Origin: Hungatella effluvii
GTDB lineage: Bacteria; Bacillota; Clostridia; Lachnospirales; Lachnospiraceae
NCBI RefSeq assembly: GCF_003201875.1
Contig: NZ_QJKD01000020.1
Coordinates: forward strand, 1-64,000
Reading direction: 5' to 3'
DNA: 64,000 bases
Under the pieces are notes generated by a model. That model worked only from the letters and a program-made list of their open reading frames with translations, was not told the DNA's origin and searched no databases. Shown piece after piece: positions 53,179-61,604 of this stretch (its first letter is position 1; the number at the start of each line of letters is the position of its first letter). The translations under genes and the position numbers were made by a program.

Positions 53179-55690
53179 CTACTCATTTATCTCCGTGACG
53201 GCTCTGTTTTGCTACATGATCTTATTTGTGGCGTTCATGGCTGCGCAGAAGACGAAAATCATCCACTCATTTCTGGTAGTGCTGGCCGCATTTTTACTGT
53301 GGACAGGCGGATCCCTTGCCATGCGTATGGAGTTGTGGCCTGGTGTGGAATTCTGGTTCCATTTTTCCATAGTGGGCCTGATTATTCTGCCCTTTACATT
53401 TTTTAACTTTATCTACGCGCTGGTGGATTCGGATGACACCATCCTGTGGTGGTCGTGGCTCATATTGGCAGTCGTCAACAATGTGGCCAACATCAAATGG
53501 GGCTTCTATATTCCGTGCCCGGAAGTGATAAGACTGGTTAACGGATCAGCCGGATTCGTGTACCATATCGGCTGGCCCATTATTATCCTGTTTATCACCA
53601 TGTCTTTTCCGATCATCCATATGTTTTACCTGGTGCATAAGTCGTACAGGAAGAACACGGTGGAACGAAATCAGCTGAAGCCGATCTTTGCGGGTATCGT
53701 AATTCTGTTTATCGGCCATGCGGGAACTCTGGTGCCGGTGTTCCGCGGATTCCCGACAGATGTCCTTTCAGGCATCATTAATGCGGGATTCATGTTCTAT
53801 GCATTATATAAAAAGCATTTATTCCGGCTGACGCTCCTGGTTTCCAGGGGGGTGGTCTACGGAATCAGCACGTTGCTGGTGGCACTGCTGTTTGCCAATT
53901 ACATTAATCCGCTTCAGGAGTTTATTCAGAGAAACATGCCGGTATTTGCGAAAAGCAGTCTGCTGATTGTAGCGGTGTGCTTCGCGCTGGTTACATTCTT
54001 ACTGTCGTCGGTGGTGAAGACATTTATCGATATTCTGTTTACTAAGGGGGAACTGGTCCAGACGGAGAATTTAAAGAAATTCAGCACAGCAGTGTCAAAG
54101 AGCCTTGAGGTGGCAGATATCGTGGAGGAGATCTCGACGGTTATCCAGGAGACGCTGGCGGTAGAGACTATCTATATCTGCCTGGCCGACCAGGCGGGAG
54201 AGAATTATGAGACGGCGCACAGGTCCCGTCCTATCAGCGGCGTAAACATTACCATACGGGGGGACAACCCGATGGTGGAGTGGATGCGCCAGAACAGGCG
54301 GTGTATCCAGATATCGGAATTCCGCAGGACCGTGCTTTTTAAGTCCATGTGGGAGGAGGAGAAGCAGCTGATCCGGGAACTGGGAATTCAGTGCATGCTT
54401 CCGCTGCAGGACGAGGAAAGCCTCGCTGGAATCGTGCTTCTGGCCTCCAAAAAGAAGGGGAAATCTTACGGCTACGATGATTTGAATTTCCTGGAATCAG
54501 TCAGTTCCATCGCGTCTATCGCGGTCCGCAACTCCAGGCTGTATGAGAAGGCCTGCATGGAGGCCCGGACGGATGAGCTGACCGGACTTTTAAATCGGAA
54601 GTATTTCTATGAGCTTTTGAATCAGCAGTATGAGAAGAAGCCGAACAAGGAGCTGGCCCTGATCATCATCAACATCGATGACTTTAAGCTGTATAACCAG
54701 CTCTACGGCATGAAGGAGGGGGACGCTGCCCTTCAGAATGCGGCGAAGATTATCAGCGCCACGGTGGGAGAGCGCGGCTATGTGGCACGCTACAGCGGAA
54801 AGGAATTTGCGGCAGCGCTACCTGATTTCGATGTGCTGGCGGCCAGGAATATCGCGGAATCCATACGGATGCAGATTTTAAATATGAACAAGAGGGCCAC
54901 GGATTACGCCCTGAAGGTGCTGACTGTGAGCTGCGGGATCTGTACCATCCCATATTCAGCCAGCAACATTAAGCAGCTGGTGGAGAATGCGGACATGGCT
55001 GTGTTTTCCGTGAAGCGGAAGGGGAAAAACGGCGTCATGGTCTATGACATCGGATCCCACATCGACGGAAATGCAAAGGGCGGTGAACCACTGGTGAGAG
55101 AGGATGTCTATACCTCGTACCAGTCCACCATCTATGCGCTGACTGCGGCCATCGACGCCAAGGACCACTATACCTTCAGCCATTCCAGGCATGTGGCGGA
55201 GTACGCGGGGATTCTGGCGAAAGAGTACGGCATGAGTGAAGACTTCATCGAGCTGGTGAGGGAGGCCGGGCTTCTTCATGATATCGGAAAGATCGGGATT
55301 CCGGAACATATTTTAAACAAGCCCGGAAGGCTGGAGCCGGAGGAGTATGAGACCATGAAGGGCCATGTGGAAGCGGCCATCGGCATCATCCGTAACCTGC
55401 CGTCTCTGGACTACGTAATACCGGCCGTTATCGGCCACCATGAGCGGTATGACGGCAAGGGCTACCCAAGGGGAATCGCGGGAGAAGATATACCGCTCTC
55501 CGCAAGAATTCTCTGCATTGCGGATTCCTTTGACGCCATGGTGTCGAAAAGGTCCTACAAGGACTGCTGCTCCCTGGAATTTGCCATGGAGGAGATCTTA
55601 AAACAGGCCGGAAGGCAGTTTGATCCGCAGCTGGCACCGTTGTTTGTGGAGGCGGTCCGGAAGGGGAAAATCAAACCGGAAGAGGAATAA
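53171..55690 (+). CDS. Membrane GAF-GGDEF-HD-GYP protein, c-di-GMP phosphodiesterase
   Basis: The protein is 839 aa from GTG 53171 (AAGGAGG upstream), overlapping the GH3 stop by eight bases. About nine membrane helices (residues 1-290) resemble the N-terminal 7TM sensor of some histidine kinases. A GAF domain (about 315-465) follows. The GGDEF domain (about 475-635) keeps DELTGLLNRKYF but has SGKEF (542-546) in place of GGDEF, so cyclase activity is doubtful. The HD-GYP domain (about 660-839) is intact, with HD 703-704 and HHERYDGKGYPRG. It should degrade c-di-GMP in response to a membrane-borne or lipophilic signal. Confidence 0.93.
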   Translation: MYNYSFISVTALFCYMILFVAFMAAQKTKIIHSFLVVLAAFLLWTGGSLAMRMELWPGVEFWFHFSIVGLIILPFTFFNFIYALVDSDDTILWWSWLILAVVNNVANIKWGFYIPCPEVIRLVNGSAGFVYHIGWPIIILFITMSFPIIHMFYLVHKSYRKNTVERNQLKPIFAGIVILFIGHAGTLVPVFRGFPTDVLSGIINAGFMFYALYKKHLFRLTLLVSRGVVYGISTLLVALLFANYINPLQEFIQRNMPVFAKSSLLIVAVCFALVTFLLSSVVKTFIDILFTKGELVQTENLKKFSTAVSKSLEVADIVEEISTVIQETLAVETIYICLADQAGENYETAHRSRPISGVNITIRGDNPMVEWMRQNRRCIQISEFRRTVLFKSMWEEEKQLIRELGIQCMLPLQDEESLAGIVLLASKKKGKSYGYDDLNFLESVSSIASIAVRNSRLYEKACMEARTDELTGLLNRKYFYELLNQQYEKKPNKELALIIINIDDFKLYNQLYGMKEGDAALQNAAKIISATVGERGYVARYSGKEFAAALPDFDVLAARNIAESIRMQILNMNKRATDYALKVLTVSCGICTIPYSASNIKQLVENADMAVFSVKRKGKNGVMVYDIGSHIDGNAKGGEPLVREDVYTSYQSTIYALTAAIDAKDHYTFSHSRHVAEYAGILAKEYGMSEDFIELVREAGLLHDIGKIGIPEHILNKPGRLEPEEYETMKGHVEAAIGIIRNLPSLDYVIPAVIGHHERYDGKGYPRGIAGEDIPLSARILCIADSFDAMVSKRSYKDCCSLEFAMEEILKQAGRQFDPQLAPLFVEAVRKGKIKPEEE

Positions 55691-55790
55691 AAGGTGGCTT
55701 CGCGCACAGAAAGGTTCTTCCCCGCCTCCGGGTGCGTCCCGGCACAGGAGGAGTTGATATCCCGTGTCCGCCTTGCTTCCTACTCGCCAT

Positions 55791-55850
55791 AAAAATGAAC
55801 GTGACTGGCGGACACATAATGCGTGTGTTCGCCAGTCACGTTCATTTTTA
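55791..55850 (+). terminator. Terminator of the HD-GYP operon
   Basis: AAAAATGAACGTGACTGGCG and its exact complement (55830-55849) form a 20-bp stem with T after it and A before it. Confidence 0.85.
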
Positions 55851-55859
55851 TGACTAGTG

Positions 55860-56014
55860 CCTCCCGGCGTAAATATGTCGGTATATAGTGCCTGATATCC
55901 GCGTCAGGTGTGCGTCTGCGAAGCGACGGCGTAGTGGGCGCTACGACTAGCTTCGCAGGCGTGCACCTGGCGTGGAGAGCGGGTGCTATATGCTGGCGTA
56001 TTTACGTCGGGAGG
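55860..56014. repeat. Dispersed palindromic element, copy 2
   Basis: This is the reverse-complement counterpart of 21266-21423, with about a dozen differences over about 155 bases. Its outer arms (CCTCCCGGCGTAAATATG and CGTATTTACGTCGGGAGG) no longer match perfectly; the changes keep most pairs, some as G-T. Confidence 0.85.
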
Positions 56015-56111
56015 CACTGGTATCCAGATGGCGGCACACTGGGATATCAACTCCCCCTGTGCCGGGACGCACCCGGAGGCGGGGAAGAACCTTTCTGTGC
56101 GCGAAGCTTTG

Positions 56112-56195
56112 AATTTAGAAAAAGCGAAAAGCGAAAAGCGAAAAACGAAAAGCGAAAAACGAAAAATGAAAAGCGATGAGCGAAAAACAAAAAAG
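56112..56195 (+). repeat. A-rich tandem repeat, units like AAGCGAAA
   Basis: Roughly ten imperfect units of seven or eight bases (AAAGCG, AAAACG) fill the leader of the second L,D-transpeptidase gene, starting five bases after the foldback arm. It resembles in style the repeat at 5461-5530. Confidence 0.65.
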
Positions 56196-56358
56196 TAAAA
56201 GTTGGAAGCGGGGGATTGAAAATAAAATTTGTTTTTATATGAGAGAGGATCGTAATAAAAATGTCATAAAATCTTATCAGAAAAGGGTTGGACATCATGC
56301 ATGGCCATGCGTTATAATAAACACATTAACTAATTGCTAGTAAAGAGGTAGGAATTAA

Positions 56359-58098
56359 ATGGAAAGAGAAAAACCACGCAGCAGAAAGAAAAAGCGGCTG
56401 GGCGTAAAGTTCTGGGCAGCTGTCTGCGGCGGTATCGCCGTGGCGGCGGCCGCCACGGTTACCGTGCTGTACATACAGACGGGAAAGCAGTATCGTACTG
56501 TGTTTTTCCCAAATACGACTATTAACGGCATCGATGCATCGAAGAAGACTGTGGATGAAGTGAAGCAGCTGATCGCTTCGGGCATCGACGGATATACGTT
56601 GACCATCAAAGAGCGGGGCGGCGCAGAGGAAGTGATATCGGGCGATGAAATCGGCCTGGAATCGGTGTTTGACGGCAGCCTTGAGAGGCTTCTGGAGGAA
56701 CAGGAGCCCAACGACTGGTTCCGCCATCGGAAGGCGACTCAGACTTTTGAGATCGATACTATGATCCAGTTTAGTGATGAGAAGCTTACGGGCGTGGTGG
56801 ATGCGCTGAACTGCTTTGATGAGGCGCAGGTGGTGAAACCACAGGATGCGGTGATGTCAGAGTATGTGTCAGGCCAGGGATATAGTGTGATTCCTGCGGT
56901 AGAGGGCAGCGAACTGGATAGAGAGAAGGTGATGGCCGGTATCGCGGAGGCGGTAAATGGCTTACAGAGAGAGCTGTCCCTGGAGGAACTGGATGCCTAC
57001 GTGAAGCCGGGAGTTCCCAGTGACGATGCAGATCTCCTCGCCCGCGTACAGGCGCTTAACAAATTTGTGAATGTCAGAGTGACTTATACCTTTGGAGACA
57101 GCCGGGAGGTGCTGAGCGGCGACACCATCAAGGACTGGATCGGCATCGGAGACGACGGAAACGCCTATGTCAGCAGCGGGGCGGTCACGGAGTATGTAAA
57201 GAGCCTGGCGTCCAAATATGACACCTATAATAAAGCGAAGACCCTCAATACCTCCTATGGAAAGACCGTAAGGATTACGGGAGGAAGCTATGGCTGGAGA
57301 ATCGACCAGTCTGCGGAGGCGGATGAACTGGCGGCCATAATCCGTTCAGGCGAGAGTCAGACTAGAGAACCGGTCTACAAGCAGAAGGCGGTCAGCCATG
57401 GGGCCAATGACTATGGCAGCACCTATGTGGAGATCAACTTGACGGCGCAGCACCTTTTCTATTATAAGGACGGCAGTCTTGTGGTGGAATCTGACTTTGT
57501 GTCGGGCAATGAAGCTAAGGGCTGGGCGACTCCGGCGGGAGTTTATCCCCTGACCTATAAGCAGAAGGACGCGGTTTTAAAGGGCGAAGATTATAAGACG
57601 CCGGTGGATTACTGGATGCCGTTTAACGGCGGGATCGGTCTCCATGATGCGACATGGCGTTCCAGCTTTGGAGGTACGCTGTATAAGAACGGCGGATCTC
57701 ACGGCTGTGTCAACCTGCCGCATTCCGTAGCACAGAAGATATTTGAGAACATCTCGGCGGGTACTCCGGTACTCTGTTACCATCTGGAGGGAACCGAGTC
57801 GAAGACCACCTCAACACCGGCGGGCAAGCCAATACAGCCGACGACCGCGGCGCCGGAGACAACGGCGGCCACCACTCCGGCGGCTACTACCCCGGCGGCT
57901 ACGACGGCGTCTCCCGAGACCACAGCCCCGTCTGAGGCTCCTGCGCCCAAGCCGACAGAGAGCCAGACGGCTGCCCCTACAAAGGCCCCGGAGACGGAAG
58001 CTTCGACTACGGCGTCTTCACCAGAGAGCGGAGAGAAGGGACCTGGAGTTCCAACTGGGAGTTCAGGAAATAAAGAGATTGGACCGGGCGTCTCATGA
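56359..58098 (+). CDS. L,D-transpeptidase (YkuD) with membrane anchor and Thr/Pro-rich tail
   Basis: The protein is 579 aa. A Lys/Arg-rich start precedes a membrane helix (FWAAVCGGIAVAAAATVTVL, about 15-35). PG_binding_4 segments cover about 45-335, and the YkuD domain about 350-475, with YVEINLTAQHLFYYKDG and the active site SHGCVNLP (His448, Cys450). The last 100 residues are a low-complexity TTAAPETTAATTP-type linker rich in Thr, Ala and Pro, probably spanning or gripping the wall. The homolog at 43046 lacks this tail. It forms 3-3 crosslinks in peptidoglycan. The start has AGAGGTAGGA upstream. Confidence 0.93.
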   Translation: MEREKPRSRKKKRLGVKFWAAVCGGIAVAAAATVTVLYIQTGKQYRTVFFPNTTINGIDASKKTVDEVKQLIASGIDGYTLTIKERGGAEEVISGDEIGLESVFDGSLERLLEEQEPNDWFRHRKATQTFEIDTMIQFSDEKLTGVVDALNCFDEAQVVKPQDAVMSEYVSGQGYSVIPAVEGSELDREKVMAGIAEAVNGLQRELSLEELDAYVKPGVPSDDADLLARVQALNKFVNVRVTYTFGDSREVLSGDTIKDWIGIGDDGNAYVSSGAVTEYVKSLASKYDTYNKAKTLNTSYGKTVRITGGSYGWRIDQSAEADELAAIIRSGESQTREPVYKQKAVSHGANDYGSTYVEINLTAQHLFYYKDGSLVVESDFVSGNEAKGWATPAGVYPLTYKQKDAVLKGEDYKTPVDYWMPFNGGIGLHDATWRSSFGGTLYKNGGSHGCVNLPHSVAQKIFENISAGTPVLCYHLEGTESKTTSTPAGKPIQPTTAAPETTAATTPAATTPAATTASPETTAPSEAPAPKPTESQTAAPTKAPETEASTTASSPESGEKGPGVPTGSSGNKEIGPGVS

Positions 58099-58155
58099 CG
58101 TCTTGCGGAAGATACGACAATGGGATTTATGCTGTGAAAACTGTCAGAGTATGAA

Positions 58156-58205
58156 GAATGGACCATAGCACGAATGTGCTTGATTATTCGTGCGGCGGTC
58201 CATTC
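58156..58205. terminator. Hairpin after the second L,D-transpeptidase gene
   Basis: GAATGGACC pairs with GGTCCATTC, with an inner GCACGAA/TTCGTGC stem, followed by TTT. Confidence 0.7.
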
Positions 58206-58270
58206 TTTCGGTAATCCGGCATTTGTATCGGAGGTCATGATCTGCGGGAAAAACAGGTCATGATGCAGAT

Positions 58271-58304
58271 ATGGCAGGTAATCACAAGGATTGCCTGCCA
58301 TTTT
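58271..58304. terminator. Second hairpin between the convergent genes
   Basis: ATGGCAGGTAAT pairs with ATTGCCTGCCAT, followed by TTTT on the plus strand. It lies 23 bases from the end of the guaA-like gene. Confidence 0.65.
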
Positions 58305-58326
58305 AGAAAATCGGTATCTTTTTGTA

Positions 58327-59634
58327 TTATTCCCACTCAATCGTAGCCGTAGGCTTCGGACTCAGATCATAGCACACACGGTTTACATTCTTCACTTCTT
58401 TTAAGATCCTGTCTGTAATCTTTAACAGCACGGCGTAGTCGATCTGTTCAATCGATGCGCTCATGGCGTCGATGGTGTTGACGGCGCGGAGGATGACCGG
58501 ATAATCGAAGCATCTGGCATTGTCGCGGACGCCGACGGATTTGAAATCAGGCACGACGGTGAAATACTGCCATACGGTCTTGTCCAGTCCGGCATTGGCA
58601 AATTCTTCGCGCAGGATGGCGTCGGATTCGCGGACTGCTTCCAGACGTTCTTTTGTGATGGCTCCGAGACAGCGCACGCCCAGACCAGGACCCGGGAACG
58701 GCTGGCGGTATACCATCTCTGCTGGAAGTCCCAGTTCTACGCCGCAGGCGCGGACTTCATCCTTAAACAGCTGACGCAGCGGTTCTACCAGTTGGAACTG
58801 TAAATCTTCCGGGAGACCGCCTACGTTGTGATGGGATTTGACCATCTTCGCCGTCTTGGTTCCGCTCTCCACGATATCGGGATAGATCGTTCCCTGTGCC
58901 AGGAATTCGATTCCCTCCAGTTTTCTGGCTTCTTCCTCGAAAACGCGGATAAATTCCGCACCGATAATCTTTCTTTTCTGCTCCGGATCGGCAACACCGG
59001 CCAGCTTGCCAAGGAAACGATCGACAGCGTCCACGTAGACTAAATTAGCGTCAAGCTGATGCTTGAATACGTCGATAACGGACTCAGACTCTCCCTTGCG
59101 CATCAGGCCGTGATTGACATGGACGCAGGTGAGCTGTTTGCCGATGGCCTTGATTAAAAGGGCGGCCACAACAGAGCTGTCCACACCGCCGGAGAGTGCA
59201 AGAAGAACCTTCTTATCGCCTACCTGGCTGCGGATCAGTTCTACCTGGTCGGCGATGAAATTCGTCATGTTCCAGTTGGCCTGCGCATGGCAGGTGTCAC
59301 ATACAAATTCTCTTACCAGTGATACTCTTGTCTCTTCGTCCTCTGGCCATTCGGTTACGCTGTTCTCACAGGATGCCGGTTCGTGGCCGGCGGCCATGAC
59401 TGGATAACCCGCCTCGTAGATCTCCGGCAGTACGTCGATCCGCACGCCGTCCACGATATGGTTAGGTCCTCCGTTTATGATCACGCCCTTGACATTGGGA
59501 AGTTTTTTGAGCTCTTCCGCGGTAATGTCATGGGGATAAATTTCGCTGTAGACGCCGACCGCACGGATTTCCCGCGCCAGCCTTGTATTATCTGTACTTC
59601 CCAAATCCAGAATGACTATCATATCCTGTTTCAT
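58327..59634 (-). CDS. guaA: GMP synthetase with a shortened, inactive glutaminase domain
   Basis: The protein is 435 aa with AGGAGG before the ATG; normal GuaA has about 510-525. The N-terminus begins like a class I glutaminase (VILDLGSTDNTRLAREIR, INGGPNHI), but at the nucleophile elbow, where GxCYG is expected, it reads PVMAAGHEPASCENS (about 78-92) and jumps straight to VREFVCDTCHAQANW. About 85 residues with the catalytic Cys, His and Glu are missing. The ATP pyrophosphatase (LALSGGVDSS, 145-154; GTIYPDIVESG; KSHHNVGGLPED) and the C-terminal dimerisation part (PTATIEWE) are intact. It should convert XMP to GMP using free ammonia. Confidence 0.88.
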   Translation of the reverse strand: MKQDMIVILDLGSTDNTRLAREIRAVGVYSEIYPHDITAEELKKLPNVKGVIINGGPNHIVDGVRIDVLPEIYEAGYPVMAAGHEPASCENSVTEWPEDEETRVSLVREFVCDTCHAQANWNMTNFIADQVELIRSQVGDKKVLLALSGGVDSSVVAALLIKAIGKQLTCVHVNHGLMRKGESESVIDVFKHQLDANLVYVDAVDRFLGKLAGVADPEQKRKIIGAEFIRVFEEEARKLEGIEFLAQGTIYPDIVESGTKTAKMVKSHHNVGGLPEDLQFQLVEPLRQLFKDEVRACGVELGLPAEMVYRQPFPGPGLGVRCLGAITKERLEAVRESDAILREEFANAGLDKTVWQYFTVVPDFKSVGVRDNARCFDYPVILRAVNTIDAMSASIEQIDYAVLLKITDRILKEVKNVNRVCYDLSPKPTATIEWE

Positions 59635-59827
59635 AAGTGCCTCCTTTGACCTTCTCTGATGTATTCCTTTTCATAACATAACTTGTTATTCTGTGATTGT
59701 AATTCTGTAATTGCAACCCTGTAATATAGTGTAGCAGAAAATGAATCGAAGGTAAATGAATTTTTCATGATTTTGGCAGACTTTCAGTAGACAAATGCAG
59801 AAATTAGCCGTATAGTATATGATAAAT

Positions 59828-59843
59828 TGTTGCGATTGCAACA
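59828..59843 (+). promoter_or_regulatory. Palindromic operator before the ABC exporter
   Basis: TGTTGC-GATT-GCAACA is a perfect six-base inverted repeat, 34 bases before the first exporter start. A half-site (TGTAATTGCAAC) lies near 59710. The MarR gene at 63660 is the likely binder. Confidence 0.55.
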
Positions 59844-59876
59844 GTTGAAACTGCAAGTGAAGAGATGGAGGCAGAC

Positions 59877-61604
59877 ATGTTTCGAAGATTCTACGGTTAC
59901 ATGAAGGATTACCGGAAATACGGGCTTTTCAGCTGTGCCTGTGTGGCGCTGGAGGTTATGTTCGAACTGGTGATTCCGCTCGTCATGGCGGATATCATTG
60001 ACGTCGGCGTGGCAAATGGAGACAGAAGGTATATTATTACAAAGGGAATCGAGATGTGCATACTGGCGCTTATGGCGCTGGGACTTGGCGCCGCGTATTC
60101 CAGATTTGCGGCGCTGTGCGGCCAGGGGCTGGGAGCGGAGCTTCGGAAGGCGGAATATCAGAAGATCCAGAGCTTCTCTTTTTCCAATACAGATCATTTC
60201 ACCACATCGTCTCTCGTTACGAGGCTTACCAGCGATGTGACGGTAATTCAGAACGCGGTGACTACCGGCCTCCGGCCTATTGTGCGTGCACCTGTGATGA
60301 TGGTGACGGCTCTCTGTCTGTCATTTTCCATCAATGCCAGGCTGGCGCTGATCTTCCTGGTGGCGGCTCCGCTTCTGGGGATTATCCTGTTTCTCATCAT
60401 CAGCCATGTGAGGCCTCTATACTCCCGGCTGCAGAAGAGCATCGACCTGGTCAACCGGATCGTGCAGGAGAATTTAACGGCGGTCCGCGTGGTCAAGGCC
60501 TATGTCAGGGAAGGCCACGAGATGGAGAAATTCGACGCGGTCAACTCGGAACTGCAGACCGTGTCAGAGAGGGCCTTCGGCCTTGCATGTATGAATATGC
60601 CCGCCATGCAGTACGTGATGTATGCGACCATCGTGTCCATTCTGTGGTTCGGCGGCAATCTGATTTTTATCGGAGGAATGCAGGTGGGGGAACTCACCGG
60701 ATTCTTAAGCTATGTGCTTCAGGTCCTCAATTCCCTGATGATGATCTCCAATGTCTTCATGATGGTGACCCGGTCCATGGCCTCCGGAAAACGTATTCTG
60801 GAAGTCCTGGATGAGGAAATTGAGATTCAGGATGAGAGCAGAGAATCACTTACCGTGGAAGAAGGCGGAATTACCTTCGATCACGTGTCATTTAAATATA
60901 AGAAGAACGCGAAGGAGTACGTCCTGTCCGATGTCAGTCTCGACATCAAACCGGGGCAGACGGTGGGGATTATCGGCGGCACCGGTTCTGCCAAGACGAC
61001 GCTGGTCCAGCTGATTCCGAGGCTTTATGAAGCCACGGAGGGGGAAGTACTCATCGATGGAAAGCCGGTGAAAGCGTATCCGCTGGAGCATCTGCGGGAC
61101 GCGGTAGCTGTGGTATTGCAGAAGAACACTCTGTTTACCGGGACGATTGAAGATAATCTGCGATGGGGAAAAGAGGATGCCACGAAAGAGGAGATCGCGT
61201 GGGCGTGTGATATCGCCGGGGCGGCCGAGTTCGTGGAACGTTTCCCGGAGGGTTATGATACGTATCTCGATCAGGGCGGCGTAAACTTATCGGGAGGCCA
61301 GAAGCAGCGTCTCTGTATCGCAAGGGCTGTCTTAAAGCGGCCGAAGATCCTGATTCTCGACGATTCTACCAGCGCCGTGGACACGGCTACTGAGGCGGGA
61401 ATCCGGAGCGGTCTTAAGGAGAGCCTTCCTGACATGACGAAGATCATCATAGCCCAGCGGATCACCTCCGTCTCGGGAGCAGACCAGATCATTATCATGG
61501 ACGACGGAAAGGTACACGCATCAGGCAGTCACGAGGAGCTGCTGGCGACAGATCCCATTTACCAGGAAATCTATTATTCTCAGCAGGAAGGGGTGGGCTT
61601 ATAA
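59877..61604 (+). CDS. Heterodimeric ABC exporter, subunit with degenerate ATP site
   Basis: The protein is 575 aa from ATG 59877 (GGAGG six bases upstream; ATG 59865 lies before that site). Six membrane helices (about 1-310) are followed by the nucleotide-binding domain. Walker A is GGTGSAKTT (367-375), with Ala for the usual last Gly; the signature is LSGGQKQR; Walker B ends LILDDSTS, with Asp496 where the catalytic Glu normally stands. This Glu-to-Asp change is the mark of the inactive site in heterodimeric exporters such as BmrCD or TM287/288. It pairs with the next gene to export drugs or lipids. Confidence 0.94.
   Translation: MFRRFYGYMKDYRKYGLFSCACVALEVMFELVIPLVMADIIDVGVANGDRRYIITKGIEMCILALMALGLGAAYSRFAALCGQGLGAELRKAEYQKIQSFSFSNTDHFTTSSLVTRLTSDVTVIQNAVTTGLRPIVRAPVMMVTALCLSFSINARLALIFLVAAPLLGIILFLIISHVRPLYSRLQKSIDLVNRIVQENLTAVRVVKAYVREGHEMEKFDAVNSELQTVSERAFGLACMNMPAMQYVMYATIVSILWFGGNLIFIGGMQVGELTGFLSYVLQVLNSLMMISNVFMMVTRSMASGKRILEVLDEEIEIQDESRESLTVEEGGITFDHVSFKYKKNAKEYVLSDVSLDIKPGQTVGIIGGTGSAKTTLVQLIPRLYEATEGEVLIDGKPVKAYPLEHLRDAVAVVLQKNTLFTGTIEDNLRWGKEDATKEEIAWACDIAGAAEFVERFPEGYDTYLDQGGVNLSGGQKQRLCIARAVLKRPKILILDDSTSAVDTATEAGIRSGLKESLPDMTKIIIAQRITSVSGADQIIIMDDGKVHASGSHEELLATDPIYQEIYYSQQEGVGL

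Larger units (their letters stand above)
55697..56107. repeat. Nested foldback region with 67-base inverted arms
   Basis: 55697-55763 and 56041-56107 are inverted repeats of 67 bases with a single mismatch. Inside them lie a 20-bp perfect terminator hairpin (55791-55849) and the second copy of the palindromic element (55860-56014). The whole stretch of about 410 bases can fold back on itself. No reading frame is conserved. The remaining gap to 56358 holds an A-rich repeat and the promoter region of the next gene. Confidence 0.9.
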
